A stretch of 64,000 nucleotides of DNA from Castellaniella sp. (GCF_004321985.1 NZ_SCQN01000042.1:1-64000); one strand, 5' to 3'; positions 25,263 through 36,687 are shown, numbered from the stretch's first letter. The notes: generated by a model from the sequence alone, not told the origin. Program-made: numbers and translations.

Positions 25263-26105
25263 ATGTCCACCAACCAGCCGTATCTGACCTTCCATGACGG
25301 GAACCGTGCGCCACAACTGGGCTTCGGCACCTGGCAGCTGAAGCCCGAGGAGACCGTTTCCGCCACCCAGGCTGCCGTCGAAGCCGGTTACCGATCCATA
25401 GACACTGCCTACATCTACCATAACGAAACCGAAGTCGGCCAGGCTATCGCACAGTGCGGAGTGCCGCGTTCGGAGCTGTTCGTGGCCACCAAGGTCTGGA
25501 ACAACCGCCATGGGCACGATAGTACAAAGTCTGCATTCCAGGAAAGTCTGGACCGCATGCAACTGGATTACGTGGACCTGTACCTGATCCACTGGCCGGT
25601 CCCCAAACAAAAACAATATCTGCAGGCCTGGGAAGCGCTCATCCAGCTGCGCGATGAAGGCCGGGCCAAATCCATCGGGGTCTGCAACTTCCAGATCAGC
25701 CACCTGCAGCAATTGCTGGACGGCACAGGGGTCATGCCCGCCGTCAACCAGATCGAGCTCCACCCCCACTTTCAACAGTCCGAACTGCGTGCCTACCACA
25801 AGGCCCGTGGCATTCAGACCGAGGCATGGAGCCCGCTCGGGCGCGGCCAGATGCTGCTGGATCCGGTGATCCTGGAGCTGGCACACGCCCACCAGTGCAC
25901 TGCCGCCCAGATCACGCTGCGCTGGCACATCCAGATGGGCCACATGGTGATCCCGAAGTCCGCCCATGCGGCGCGCATCCGGGAAAACTTCGGACTCTGG
26001 AACCTGCACCTGACCGATGCCGAGATGAGCAGGATCGCCACGTTGGACGACCCCAGCGGCCGCATCGGCCCCGATCCCGACACCTTCAGCCTGATGGGCG
26101 ACTGA
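25263..26105 (+). CDS. Aldo/keto reductase (AKR5/DkgA-B-like)
   Basis: 280 residues from ATG 25263 (GGAGG 8 nt upstream). The (beta/alpha)8 NADPH-dependent reductase has its catalytic tetrad visible: Asp and Tyr in RSIDTAYIYHNE, Lys in VATKVWN, His in YLIHWPVP. The cofactor phosphate-binding segment is VIPKSAHAARIREN. Close relatives reduce 2,5-diketogluconate, methylglyoxal and other alpha-keto compounds. It diverges from panB with overlapping promoter space, which allows the idea that it acts on ketopantoate or its lactone; this is only an inference. Confidence 0.88.
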   Translation: MSTNQPYLTFHDGNRAPQLGFGTWQLKPEETVSATQAAVEAGYRSIDTAYIYHNETEVGQAIAQCGVPRSELFVATKVWNNRHGHDSTKSAFQESLDRMQLDYVDLYLIHWPVPKQKQYLQAWEALIQLRDEGRAKSIGVCNFQISHLQQLLDGTGVMPAVNQIELHPHFQQSELRAYHKARGIQTEAWSPLGRGQMLLDPVILELAHAHQCTAAQITLRWHIQMGHMVIPKSAHAARIRENFGLWNLHLTDAEMSRIATLDDPSGRIGPDPDTFSLMGD

Positions 26106-26159
26106 TTCGCCGCCTTTGCCATGGGCCTGCCGTCGGTCGGAATCCGGCGGGCGGCAGAC

Positions 26160-26191
26160 AGCAAGAAGCGGGCCCAGGCCCGCTTCTTGCT
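26160..26191. terminator. Strong bidirectional terminator between the aldo/keto reductase and acnA
   Basis: Arms AGCAAGAAGCGGGCC (26160-26174) and GGCCCGCTTCTTGCT (26177-26191) are perfectly complementary, so at least 14 bp can pair around a tiny loop. It sits between two convergent genes. Confidence 0.9.
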
Positions 26192-26209
26192 ACCGACAAG
26201 GATACCCGC

Positions 26210-28888
<2,679 letters not shown>

Positions 28889-29190
28889 TGCATGTCCTCC
28901 TGGAAGATTCCGGTGCTCTGCCTGGCCGTTGGCCGCAAGCAGCGGCCAGACAGGCTACTTATCCGGGCGTCGCGGGACGCCATCGGGCCCATCTTACACG
29001 CAAAGACATTACGGCTCCATCGGTCTTATAGAAGACTAGGGACATCCGCAAAGCGCCACCCTCCCGCGACCACCAACACCATCGGGCAACGCTGCGCCTG
29101 GAACGACCAGACGCTGCCCATGGTTAAGCTGGGGTTCAGATACTCGTCGGCCCTACACTGGGTCATCACTTGCCTTTCGGAGCCCATGAT
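28889..29190. other. 302-bp intergenic region between acnA and the FmdE-like gene
   Basis: No gene seen. It holds an inverted repeat CTGGCCG (about 28919-28925) with CGGCCAG downstream, and the palindrome at 29023-29036 listed separately. Both divergent promoters must lie here; none shows a consensus pair I would defend. Confidence 0.4.
29023..29036. promoter_or_regulatory. Candidate regulator site upstream of acnA
   Basis: Perfect 5-bp arms GTCTT (29023-29027) and AAGAC (29032-29036) around ATAG. Short AT-centred palindromes of this kind are bound by FCD-type GntR regulators. Assignment to acnA control is inferred from position only. Confidence 0.4.
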
Positions 29191-29811
29191 ATGGCATTCC
29201 CTGCATTTTTCACCCAAGCCCCCCGCATCGTGCTGCACGACGGACTGGCGGAGCTGCTGGGCGCCTCTGACGACGGCCTGATGGAATACGGCTACGAAGA
29301 CGCCGTGCGTCTGGCCGGCCATTCATGCCCGACCGTGGCCGGCGCCTGGCTGATGACTGTCAGCGCCCTGAAGGCGCTCTACCCGGGCGTCCATCCCGAG
29401 CGTGGCAACATCCAGGTGGAATTCAGCGACGCGGCCGATAGCGGAGTGACTGGCGTGATCGCCAACGTGGCCAGCCTGGTGACCGGTGCCACCACCGATA
29501 CCGGCTTTCACGGACTGGCCGGACAACACGATCGGCGCAACCTGCTGTCCTTCAATGCCGATATCGCCGGGGAAGTCGCGTTCACCCGCAAGGACACGGG
29601 CGCCAGCGTGGCGGTATCCTACAGCGCCCGCGGAGTGCCGCCTTCACCCAACACCATGCCGCTGCTGCAAAGAATCCTGGCGGGCCAAGCCAGCCAAGAG
29701 CAGAAACAGGAATTTAAGGCTGCCTGGCAGGACCGGGTCCATCGCATCCTGCAATCAGCGGACTTGCCGGGTCTGATCACCTTGAACTGGCAGACCGCAG
29801 CGGCTCACTGA
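29191..29811 (+). CDS. FmdE-domain protein
   Basis: 206 residues from ATG 29191 (CGGAGC upstream). The motif VRLAGHSCPTVAGAWLM near residue 35 is the His/Cys metal-binding signature of FmdE (formylmethanofuran dehydrogenase subunit E) domains; a C-terminal helical stretch follows. The full zinc-ribbon seen in archaeal FmdE is absent. Bacterial stand-alone members occur without any methanofuran pathway, and their role is unknown. The gene overlaps the 3' end of the diguanylate cyclase by 7 bp. Confidence 0.7.
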   Translation: MAFPAFFTQAPRIVLHDGLAELLGASDDGLMEYGYEDAVRLAGHSCPTVAGAWLMTVSALKALYPGVHPERGNIQVEFSDAADSGVTGVIANVASLVTGATTDTGFHGLAGQHDRRNLLSFNADIAGEVAFTRKDTGASVAVSYSARGVPPSPNTMPLLQRILAGQASQEQKQEFKAAWQDRVHRILQSADLPGLITLNWQTAAAH

Positions 29812-31292
29812 TCAGAATTTCCGCGCCAGTCATCGGAACGACGCCCGTGCTGATCGTAGTAGCGGCGCTTGTCTTCGTACATGGCGCGGTCGGCAATACG
29901 CATGGTCTTTTCGAGGATCTTCGGGTCCCGGCACACGGCGATCCCGGCTGAGACGCTGAGCGGCAAGCCGCTGTAATACTGGTTGTTCAGCTCGACCAGC
30001 GAGCGAATGTTGGCGAGTACCGCCTCGGTGGCGGCCTCGTCCATGCCGGGCAGCAGCACCATGAACTCGTCGCCACCGATGCGTGCAGCGGTCGCCGGAC
30101 GGTCCACCGCCTTGTTCAGGACCTCGCCGAAGCGGCGCAGCAGATCGTCGCCGGCAGCATGGCCGCTCTGATCATTGGCCAGCTTCAGATTGTTCAGATC
30201 CAGTGCGATGAAGCCCACCAGCTGGACACGCTTGTGCGTAAGCCGACTCAGCTCGTCCACGAAAAAGGAGCGGTTCTTCAACTGGGTCAGGACATCGTGC
30301 TGCCCCAGGTACTCCAGGTAGGCTTCCGCCTTCTTGCGCGCCGTGATGTCGGTGAGCGCCAGCAGCACCATGCTCCAGTCGCCTTCGTGACCACTGAAGA
30401 CCGAAAGCTGCAGATGAATGTGCAGCAGATCGCCCTGCAGCGTCCGGTTGCGGACCTCCTTGAGGTGAAACAGGCGACCTTCCCAGAGCTCGATCAGTTG
30501 CTCGGCGAAGGTATCGCGCATATCGTCGTGGAAGACATCATCGAGCCGCGACAGCAACTCGGCCCTTGAATTGGCCTTGTACATCTTCAGCGTGTAGCTG
30601 TTCACGTCAATGACACGGATCTCCTGCATGCAGCGGTCCACGAACTCCCCGTGCACATCCAGGAAAGTGCGGAAATCCACGATCCCCTGCAAGCGCAGCT
30701 CGTCGAGCAGGTGCTTGATCTGGCTGAAGTCCTCCACCCACAGGGAAACGGGCGCCTGCTCGAAGAACTCGCGCGCCAGGCCCGCGCTGGTCTGGGCCTG
30801 ACGGCGCGTGTCCTGCAGTTCCGTGATGTCTTCCATCGCCACCAGGATCCGATCCCAGGGACGGTTGGCATCCGCCAGCATGACGCCCTTCAGGGACAGA
30901 TCCAGGCGCATGCCCGACAAGGTGTAGTTGAAGGTATTGCCGTGGAAGGTCCGCCGGCCCTCCCACATCTGCACCAGCTCTTCGGCGAAGCCTTCCAGCA
31001 TGTCGTCACGCAACACACTGGGAAGTCGCGCCATCAGCTCGTCCTGGGAACCTGCCTCATAGAGATCCAGCGTGCGCCGATTGACCCGCAACACGCGCAT
31101 GAGACGAGCACAGTGCTGCACACGCGTCCAATCCTCGTGCAGCCAGGCGCGCAGGTCGCTGATCCCCTGCGTCCGCCACTGTTCGAACTGCGCGTACAAC
31201 TCGCTATAGTCTTCCAGCCACAAGGGCATGGGCATGACCTCGAAAAAATCGAGCATCCCGAAACCATCGCCTGCCACATCATGCTGCTCCAT
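29805..31292 (-). CDS. Diguanylate cyclase with two tandem PAS-like sensor repeats
   Basis: 495 residues from ATG 31292. Two similar sensor units of about 150 residues come first: one starts MPMPLWLEDYSEL and the other APVSLWVEDFSQI, each followed by RxQGI-D-x-R and a later DDM-x-x-FAE-L-x-x-x-WEGR block. A GGDEF domain follows with intact RIGGDEFMVLLPG, so cyclic-di-GMP synthesis is expected. The RxxD inhibitory site five residues before the motif is not present (RPAT occupies the area). No membrane helix is evident; the protein should be cytoplasmic. Confidence 0.87.
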   Translation of the reverse strand: MEQHDVAGDGFGMLDFFEVMPMPLWLEDYSELYAQFEQWRTQGISDLRAWLHEDWTRVQHCARLMRVLRVNRRTLDLYEAGSQDELMARLPSVLRDDMLEGFAEELVQMWEGRRTFHGNTFNYTLSGMRLDLSLKGVMLADANRPWDRILVAMEDITELQDTRRQAQTSAGLAREFFEQAPVSLWVEDFSQIKHLLDELRLQGIVDFRTFLDVHGEFVDRCMQEIRVIDVNSYTLKMYKANSRAELLSRLDDVFHDDMRDTFAEQLIELWEGRLFHLKEVRNRTLQGDLLHIHLQLSVFSGHEGDWSMVLLALTDITARKKAEAYLEYLGQHDVLTQLKNRSFFVDELSRLTHKRVQLVGFIALDLNNLKLANDQSGHAAGDDLLRRFGEVLNKAVDRPATAARIGGDEFMVLLPGMDEAATEAVLANIRSLVELNNQYYSGLPLSVSAGIAVCRDPKILEKTMRIADRAMYEDKRRYYDQHGRRSDDWRGNSDQ

Positions 31293-31462
31293 GCCCTTGC
31301 AAAGCCTCTTTCCGGACAAAATTCTCCTCGCATTATGCCCGGTCCGCCCCGGGTGGAGGCGCAGAGTGTAACCAGCCGATGCAACTCACTGGTCGGTCCA
31401 AGCCTGCTTCGGATGGGGCAAATGCTATGCTGCATACCCTCTCCGTTTTCTCCCGCCGCATC

Positions 31463-32056
31463 ATGGAACACCTGAACCAAGCGCTGTTTCTGTGGATCAA
31501 TGCCAGCGACCCTACCGCTACCAATCTGTTGATCGGGCGGTTGCTGGCCAACACCCTGGTCTACCTGTTTCCGCTGTATCTGGTGCTGAACTGGGTGCGC
31601 GCCGACGCAGCGGGCCGCGAGGCGCTGCTGCAGGCGATCCTGGCAGCCATCATCGCCATGGTGCTGTCCTGGGCCATCGCAAAGGTCTGGTACCACCCGC
31701 GCCCATTCGCCATCGGGCTGGGCCACCAGTATCTGGCGCACAAGGCCACCGCCTCGTTTCCGAGCAATCATCTGAGCTTCATCTGGGCAATCTGCGCCGG
31801 CCTGTACTTGCATCCGGTACGGCGCCGTGCGGCCCTGATTCTCGGGGCCATCGGCCTGCTGGTGGCCTGGGCTCGCATCTACCTGGGCGTGCACTGGCCG
31901 CTGGACATGATCGGGGCATTCGTGACGGCGATTGTTGCCGCCGCGATTTCCGCACCGGCACGGCACCATGTGATACCGCGGCTTCGCCGGACCATAGAGC
32001 CGTTCTACCATTTGGTATTCGCATGGGCGATCCGGCGGGGATGGCTGCGGGCGTGA
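31463..32056 (+). CDS. PAP2-family phosphatase, undecaprenyl-diphosphatase-like
   Basis: 197 residues with five to six membrane helices. The three acid-phosphatase motifs are present: KVWYHPRP, PSNH (usually PSGH) and ARIYLGVHWPLD. The layout resembles BcrC, which recycles undecaprenyl pyrophosphate for cell-wall synthesis at the periplasmic face. ATG 31463 matches the family N-terminus; ATG 31427 is an in-frame alternative. It is divergent from the diguanylate cyclase and convergent with the IclR gene. Confidence 0.82.
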   Translation: MEHLNQALFLWINASDPTATNLLIGRLLANTLVYLFPLYLVLNWVRADAAGREALLQAILAAIIAMVLSWAIAKVWYHPRPFAIGLGHQYLAHKATASFPSNHLSFIWAICAGLYLHPVRRRAALILGAIGLLVAWARIYLGVHWPLDMIGAFVTAIVAAAISAPARHHVIPRLRRTIEPFYHLVFAWAIRRGWLRA

Positions 32057-32073
32057 CGAAACCGGAGGGCCCC

Positions 32074-32892
32074 TCAGGCCTTCCTTGAATGCCCCAGTGA
32101 GCTGCTGATCGATTCCGCCACCTCCAGCATCAGCGTCGCCACGTCGCCATCGGCCGCTGTGTCGAAGCTGCCCGTCGTGCCCAACACGGTCAGGATCGCC
32201 CGCGCACGCTCCGTAAAATCGAATATCGGGACGGCAATTGCGCTGATGCCCTGCAGGTTCGTGTCTCTGACGATTGCCATCCCCGCAGAGCGTACTTCAC
32301 GCTGAATCCATCCGATGGGGTCGGCCCGGTCGAGCTGCACCCGCCTTTCCGGAGACGCTTGTCCGAGCTCATCTTGAGCCAAGGTGGATACGCGGGAGTC
32401 GTCCAGAAAACCCAAGCACACGCGCCCCGTTGCGGACCAGAGCAACGGTAGTACGGATCCCACGCGGACATTGAGTGTGACCGGCAGGCCGGGCTCTTCG
32501 AACCGCACGATCGTGGGTCCCTTGTTCCCCATCACGGCGATGAAGCAGGTCATTTCCAGCTTTTCCCGCAGATGGATCAGTTCGGCCTCGGCTGCGCGGA
32601 TCGGATCAGCCAGCCGCATGGCCGCAAGCCCCACGTGGATCGCCTCGGCGCCGAGCAGATAATGCGCCGAAGCCGGATCCTGCGACACCAGCCCTTCTTC
32701 TGTGAGACTGGTGATGTACCTGTGCACTTTGGCAGGGTTCTCCGCAACGTGTCGGGACAAAACCGTCAGGCTGGCGCGCCCGCCCAACTGGGCGAGTCCC
32801 TTGAGGATCCGCATGCCGGTCGCAATCGACTGGACCCGTTGGCGCCTGGGCCTCGGCGTGCCGGCTTTCTTCTGGGCGGTGGTGGATGTCAT
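32074..32892 (-). CDS. IclR-family transcriptional regulator
   Basis: 272 residues. An N-terminal winged helix (GRASLTVLSRHVAENPAKVH, then RYITSLTEEGLV) precedes the GAF-like effector domain (CFIAVMGNKGPTIVR, then ATGRVCLGFL). The gene diverges from the P450-Liv operon, with a TTGCGT/ACGCAA palindrome between them. It is the likely regulator of that operon. Such proteins usually sense small aromatic or organic acids. Confidence 0.88.
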   Translation of the reverse strand: MTSTTAQKKAGTPRPRRQRVQSIATGMRILKGLAQLGGRASLTVLSRHVAENPAKVHRYITSLTEEGLVSQDPASAHYLLGAEAIHVGLAAMRLADPIRAAEAELIHLREKLEMTCFIAVMGNKGPTIVRFEEPGLPVTLNVRVGSVLPLLWSATGRVCLGFLDDSRVSTLAQDELGQASPERRVQLDRADPIGWIQREVRSAGMAIVRDTNLQGISAIAVPIFDFTERARAILTVLGTTGSFDTAADGDVATLMLEVAESISSSLGHSRKA

Positions 32893-33006
32893 GGGGGCCG
32901 AGGGCGGGCAAACGCCCTTTCGAAGAGAAGATGGTTGAGCAGGGCCAAGTATAGAGCCCGTCCAGCGCCCGGTCCGGGCGGGAAAACCCCGTATTGAAAT
33001 TACTCA

Positions 33007-33027
33007 TTGCGTGTTAGGATTACGCAA
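33007..33027. promoter_or_regulatory. Candidate IclR operator before the P450 gene
   Basis: Arms TTGCGT (33007-33012) and ACGCAA (33022-33027) around 9 nt; a second inverted pair ATTGAT (33034-33039) and ATCAAT (33044-33049) follows at once. Both lie 18-60 nt before the P450 start codon in the divergent region. Possible -35 TTGAAA is at 32994-32999. Function inferred. Confidence 0.5.
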
Positions 33028-33066
33028 AAAAATATTGATATCGATCAATTGTGGGAATTTGCAGCC

Positions 33067-35427
33067 ATGACTCAAGACGCACACGACTTCCAGACCCTGG
33101 TCTGTCCCGTCGCCCACCACCAGCCCCCCGCTGCTCAGGCTTCAGGATGTCCCGTCAGTGAGCGCGCCGAATCGTTCGATCCGTTCACCGATGCCTTCAT
33201 GGAAAACCCCTCCGAAAGCATTCGGTGGGCACGCGAACAGGCTCCCATCTTCTACAGCCCGAAGATTGGCTACTGGGTCGTCACGCGTTACCAGACGATC
33301 AAGGACATCTTCCGGGACATCCACGCGTTCAGCCCCTCGATCGCGCTGGAATCGCTCGCCGCCCCCAGCGAGGAAGCCAATGCCATCCTGGAGTCATACG
33401 GTTACGCACTGAACCGCACGCTGGTCAACGAAGACGAGCCCATTCACATGGCGCGCCGCCGCGCCCTGATGGCGCCCTTCACACCCGAGCACCTGCACAA
33501 GCAGGAACCCATGGTGCGGCGCCTCGTGACGGAGGCCGTGGACCGCTTCATCAACGATGGTCAAGTCGATCTGTTCAAAAACCTGTGCTGGGCGGTCCCC
33601 TTCACGGTCGCCCTGCACTTCCTGGGCATCGACGATGAAGAAGACCGCGAGAAAATGCATCAGTTCTGCATCGCACACACAAAAAACGCATTTGGACGCC
33701 CGACGCCCCAGGAACGCGTCGAGGTCGCTCATCTGGTGGGGAAATTCTGGACTCTGTCTGGCGAGATCCTGGAAAAGATGAAGCGCACTCCCGACGGCCC
33801 AGGCTGGATGCGCTACTCCATCCGCCAGCAGCAAGAGTATCCAGAGGTCGTCACCGACTCGTATCTCCACTCCATGATGATGGCGATCATCGTGGCGGCG
33901 CACGAATCCACGTCGTTTGCCACCGCCAACGCGATCCGTCTGCTGCTGGAGCACCGCGACGCCTGGGACGACCTGTGCGAAGACCCCACGCTGATCTCCC
34001 CGGCGGTCGAAGAGTGCCTGCGGCACAACGGCCCCATCGCGTCCTGGCGCAGACGCGCCACGCAGGATGTGGAACTCGAGGGAGTCAAGGTCCCCGCCGG
34101 CTCACGGATCCTGATGGTGGTCCACTCGGCCAACCATGACCAAAGGCATTTCAGCGATCCGGACTTTTTCGACATCCGCCGCGAAAACGCCATCGAGCAC
34201 CTTTCTTTCGGATTCGGCGCGCACCAATGCCTGGGCAAGAACATTGGCCGCATGGAAATGCAGGTGATCATCGGCGAACTGACCCGTCGCCTGCCGCACA
34301 TGGAAATCGTGCCGCAGGAATTCCACTACGTACATAACCTGGCCTTCCGTGGCCCGCAAAACCTGATGGTCCAATGGGACCCCGCGCAGAATCCCGAACG
34401 GCGCGACTCATCCATCGTCGGACGATACCAGGACATCCGCCTGGGCGGGCCGCTTGCCAGCAGCATCGTCCGCAAGCTGAAGGTCGTGGCCTCCGACCCC
34501 GTCGCCCCCGGCATCGTCCGGCTGCGCCTGGCCTCACCCAAGAACGAACCGCTGCCACACTGGACACCAGGGGCCCATATCGACGTGGAGTGCGGCGACA
34601 CAGGGCTTTCCCGGCAATACTCCCTCTGCGGCGACTTAAAAGCCCCCTACCAGTGGGAAATCGCCGTCCTTCATGACCCGGAAAGCCGTGGCGGCTCGAA
34701 ATGGATTCACCGCTACGCCCGAACGGGCGCCACCCTGCGAGTCCGCGGACCGCGCAACCACTTCCGCATGGAAGAAGGCAACAGGCGAGGCCGGCTCCTG
34801 CTGATTGCAGGTGGCATCGGCATCACGCCCATCATGGCAATGGCGCAGCACGCCCGCTCCACGGGACAGGATTATGAGCTGCACTACAGCTGCCGCACGC
34901 GATCTCAGGCCGCTTTCCTGACGGAACTCCAGACCCTGCATGGCGACAAGCTCCAGCTGCACCTCAGCGACGAGGGTCGCCGCAACGATTTCGCCTCGCT
35001 GCTGGCGCACCCGGATGCCACAACCCGCATCTATGCCTGCGGCCCGGTCAGGATGCTCGAGGCACTGCAGCAGGCGGTGGATGCGGCCGGCTGGCACGCC
35101 GATGCGCTGCACGTCGAGCACTTCACAAACGACACCCCGAAACTGGACCCGGCACACGAGAAGGCCTTCGAGATCGAGTTGCGAAACACGGGCCTGGTCC
35201 TCCAGGTTCCCGCGCACAAGACGGTCCTGGAAGTGCTGCACTTGAACAATGTCGACGTCCAGAGCGATTGCGAAGAGGGTCTGTGCGGCACCTGCGAAGT
35301 GAGCGTCCTCTCGGGAGACATCGACCACCGCGACAGCGTGCTGAATCCCTCCGAACGCAAGACGAACGACCGTATGATGGCCTGCTGTTCACGCTGCAAG
35401 TCCGACCGCCTGATTCTGGATCTTTAG
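33067..35427 (+). CDS. Self-sufficient cytochrome P450 fused to FMN/2Fe-2S reductase (CYP116B-like)
   Basis: 786 residues from ATG 33067. The P450 domain (1-450) has the I-helix AAHESTSFATANAI, the K-helix ExxR in EECLRH and the heme-ligand motif FGFGAHQCLG with Cys388. A phthalate-dioxygenase-reductase-like module follows: flavin motif RQYSLCGD near residue 518, NADH-binding IAGGIGITPIMAM near 580, and a plant-type ferredoxin with Cys735, Cys740 and Cys743 (CEEGLCGTC) plus a fourth Cys in MACCSRC. Electrons pass NAD(P)H-FMN-FeS-heme in one chain, as in P450RhF and CYP116B enzymes, whose natural substrates are mostly unknown. First gene of an operon with a complete Liv importer. Confidence 0.93.
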   Translation: MTQDAHDFQTLVCPVAHHQPPAAQASGCPVSERAESFDPFTDAFMENPSESIRWAREQAPIFYSPKIGYWVVTRYQTIKDIFRDIHAFSPSIALESLAAPSEEANAILESYGYALNRTLVNEDEPIHMARRRALMAPFTPEHLHKQEPMVRRLVTEAVDRFINDGQVDLFKNLCWAVPFTVALHFLGIDDEEDREKMHQFCIAHTKNAFGRPTPQERVEVAHLVGKFWTLSGEILEKMKRTPDGPGWMRYSIRQQQEYPEVVTDSYLHSMMMAIIVAAHESTSFATANAIRLLLEHRDAWDDLCEDPTLISPAVEECLRHNGPIASWRRRATQDVELEGVKVPAGSRILMVVHSANHDQRHFSDPDFFDIRRENAIEHLSFGFGAHQCLGKNIGRMEMQVIIGELTRRLPHMEIVPQEFHYVHNLAFRGPQNLMVQWDPAQNPERRDSSIVGRYQDIRLGGPLASSIVRKLKVVASDPVAPGIVRLRLASPKNEPLPHWTPGAHIDVECGDTGLSRQYSLCGDLKAPYQWEIAVLHDPESRGGSKWIHRYARTGATLRVRGPRNHFRMEEGNRRGRLLLIAGGIGITPIMAMAQHARSTGQDYELHYSCRTRSQAAFLTELQTLHGDKLQLHLSDEGRRNDFASLLAHPDATTRIYACGPVRMLEALQQAVDAAGWHADALHVEHFTNDTPKLDPAHEKAFEIELRNTGLVLQVPAHKTVLEVLHLNNVDVQSDCEEGLCGTCEVSVLSGDIDHRDSVLNPSERKTNDRMMACCSRCKSDRLILDL

Positions 35428-35501
35428 CCCGCTGGATCGATCTCTTCCTCGACATTCTCTTCACATCCCTGAATCGCCCTCAAAAACACTGGAGACAACG
35501 C

Positions 35502-36647
35502 ATGAAACTCAGTACCCGCCTCGGGCTGGCCGCGATGGCCTTTGCATCCACCTCGATGGCCGCATACGCCGCGCAGCCGCCGATCAGGATCGGTGCGATC
35601 ATCTCGGCCACCGGCCCTGCAACCTTCCTCGGCGACCCGGAGCTGAAAACGCTCAAGCTCTACGTCGACAAGATCAACCAGGAGGGCGGGGTCCTCGACC
35701 GCAAGCTCGAACTCATCGACTACGACGATGGCAGTGATGCCAGCAAGGCCAACAGCTTCGCCAAGCGCCTGATCTACGATGACAAGGTCGATGCAATGAT
35801 CGTCGGGACCACCGGGTCGACGATGGCGGCCATCCCGCTGGCGCAGAAAGCCCATGTCCCGCTCATGTCGCTGGGCGGGGCCATCGCCATTACCGAGCCC
35901 GTCAAGAAGTGGGTCTTCAAGACTCCTCAGACAGACCGCATGGCGGCCGAGAAAGTCTTTCAGGACATGAAGAACCGCGGCATCACGCAAATCGCCCTGC
36001 TGAGCGAAGCCAGCGGCTTCGGCCAGTCCGGCAAGAAGGAATCCGAGGCCATCGCCGGCAAATACGGCATCAGCATCATCGAGAACGAGGTCTATAACCC
36101 GAAAGACACGGACATGAGCCCCCAGCTCACCAAGATCCGGGGGGACGCAAAGGTCCAGGCGGTCTTCATCTTCGGGCTGGGACAAGGCCCCGTCATCGCG
36201 ACACGAAACTACCGGCAACTCGGCATCAAGCAGCCGCTCTATCAGTCGCACGGCGTGGCGTCAGACCAGTTCATCAAGCTCGCGGGAGATGCGGCCAACG
36301 GGGTGCGCCTGCCCTCGCCTGCGCTCATCGTGGCCGACCAGCTGCCGGGCAATGACGCGCAGAAGCCCGTCGTGAACGCATACATCCAGGCATACAAGGC
36401 CCGCTACAACGAAAACGTCTCCACCTTCGGATCCTACGCCTACGACGGCCTCACGATCCTGGTCGACGCCCTCAAGCGCGCCGGCAGCACCGATAAGGAC
36501 AAGTTCCGCGACGCGATCGAATCCACACACGGCTACGTGGGGACCACCGGCGTGTTCAACATCACGGCCAAGGACCACACAGGCCTGGATCTGAGCGCCT
36601 TCAAGCTGCTGGAAATCCAGAACGGCCAGTGGAAGCTGCTCGACTGA
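35502..36647 (+). CDS. Liv-type ABC importer, periplasmic binding protein (first cluster)
   Basis: 381 residues. A signal peptide ends AAYA before AQPPIRIGAIISATGPATFLG, the start of the LivK/Peripla_BP_6 fold. Family features include the KLYVDKINQEGGVLDRKLEL segment and GSTMAAIPLAQKAHVPLMS in the first lobe. Members bind branched-chain amino acids, amides or aromatic acids. GGAGACAAC precedes ATG 35502. Position directly behind the P450 suggests the ligand is the P450 substrate. Confidence 0.88.
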   Translation: MKLSTRLGLAAMAFASTSMAAYAAQPPIRIGAIISATGPATFLGDPELKTLKLYVDKINQEGGVLDRKLELIDYDDGSDASKANSFAKRLIYDDKVDAMIVGTTGSTMAAIPLAQKAHVPLMSLGGAIAITEPVKKWVFKTPQTDRMAAEKVFQDMKNRGITQIALLSEASGFGQSGKKESEAIAGKYGISIIENEVYNPKDTDMSPQLTKIRGDAKVQAVFIFGLGQGPVIATRNYRQLGIKQPLYQSHGVASDQFIKLAGDAANGVRLPSPALIVADQLPGNDAQKPVVNAYIQAYKARYNENVSTFGSYAYDGLTILVDALKRAGSTDKDKFRDAIESTHGYVGTTGVFNITAKDHTGLDLSAFKLLEIQNGQWKLLD

Positions 36648-36662
36648 ATCCCTGTTCCACCT

Positions 36663-36687
36663 GGGTATGGGACTGCTGCCCATACCC
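36663..36687 (+). promoter_or_regulatory. Intra-operonic stem-loop after the binding-protein gene
   Basis: Perfect 9-bp arms GGGTATGGG (36663-36671) and CCCATACCC (36679-36687), 7-nt loop, between the binding-protein stop and the permease start. It probably lowers permease expression relative to the binding protein or protects its mRNA end; this is inferred. Confidence 0.6.

Noticed and set aside
24396-26009. Apparent 537-residue fusion upstream of panB
   Set aside because: The upstream part is antisense to the aldo/keto reductase; panB has a good start and ribosome-binding site at 25223.
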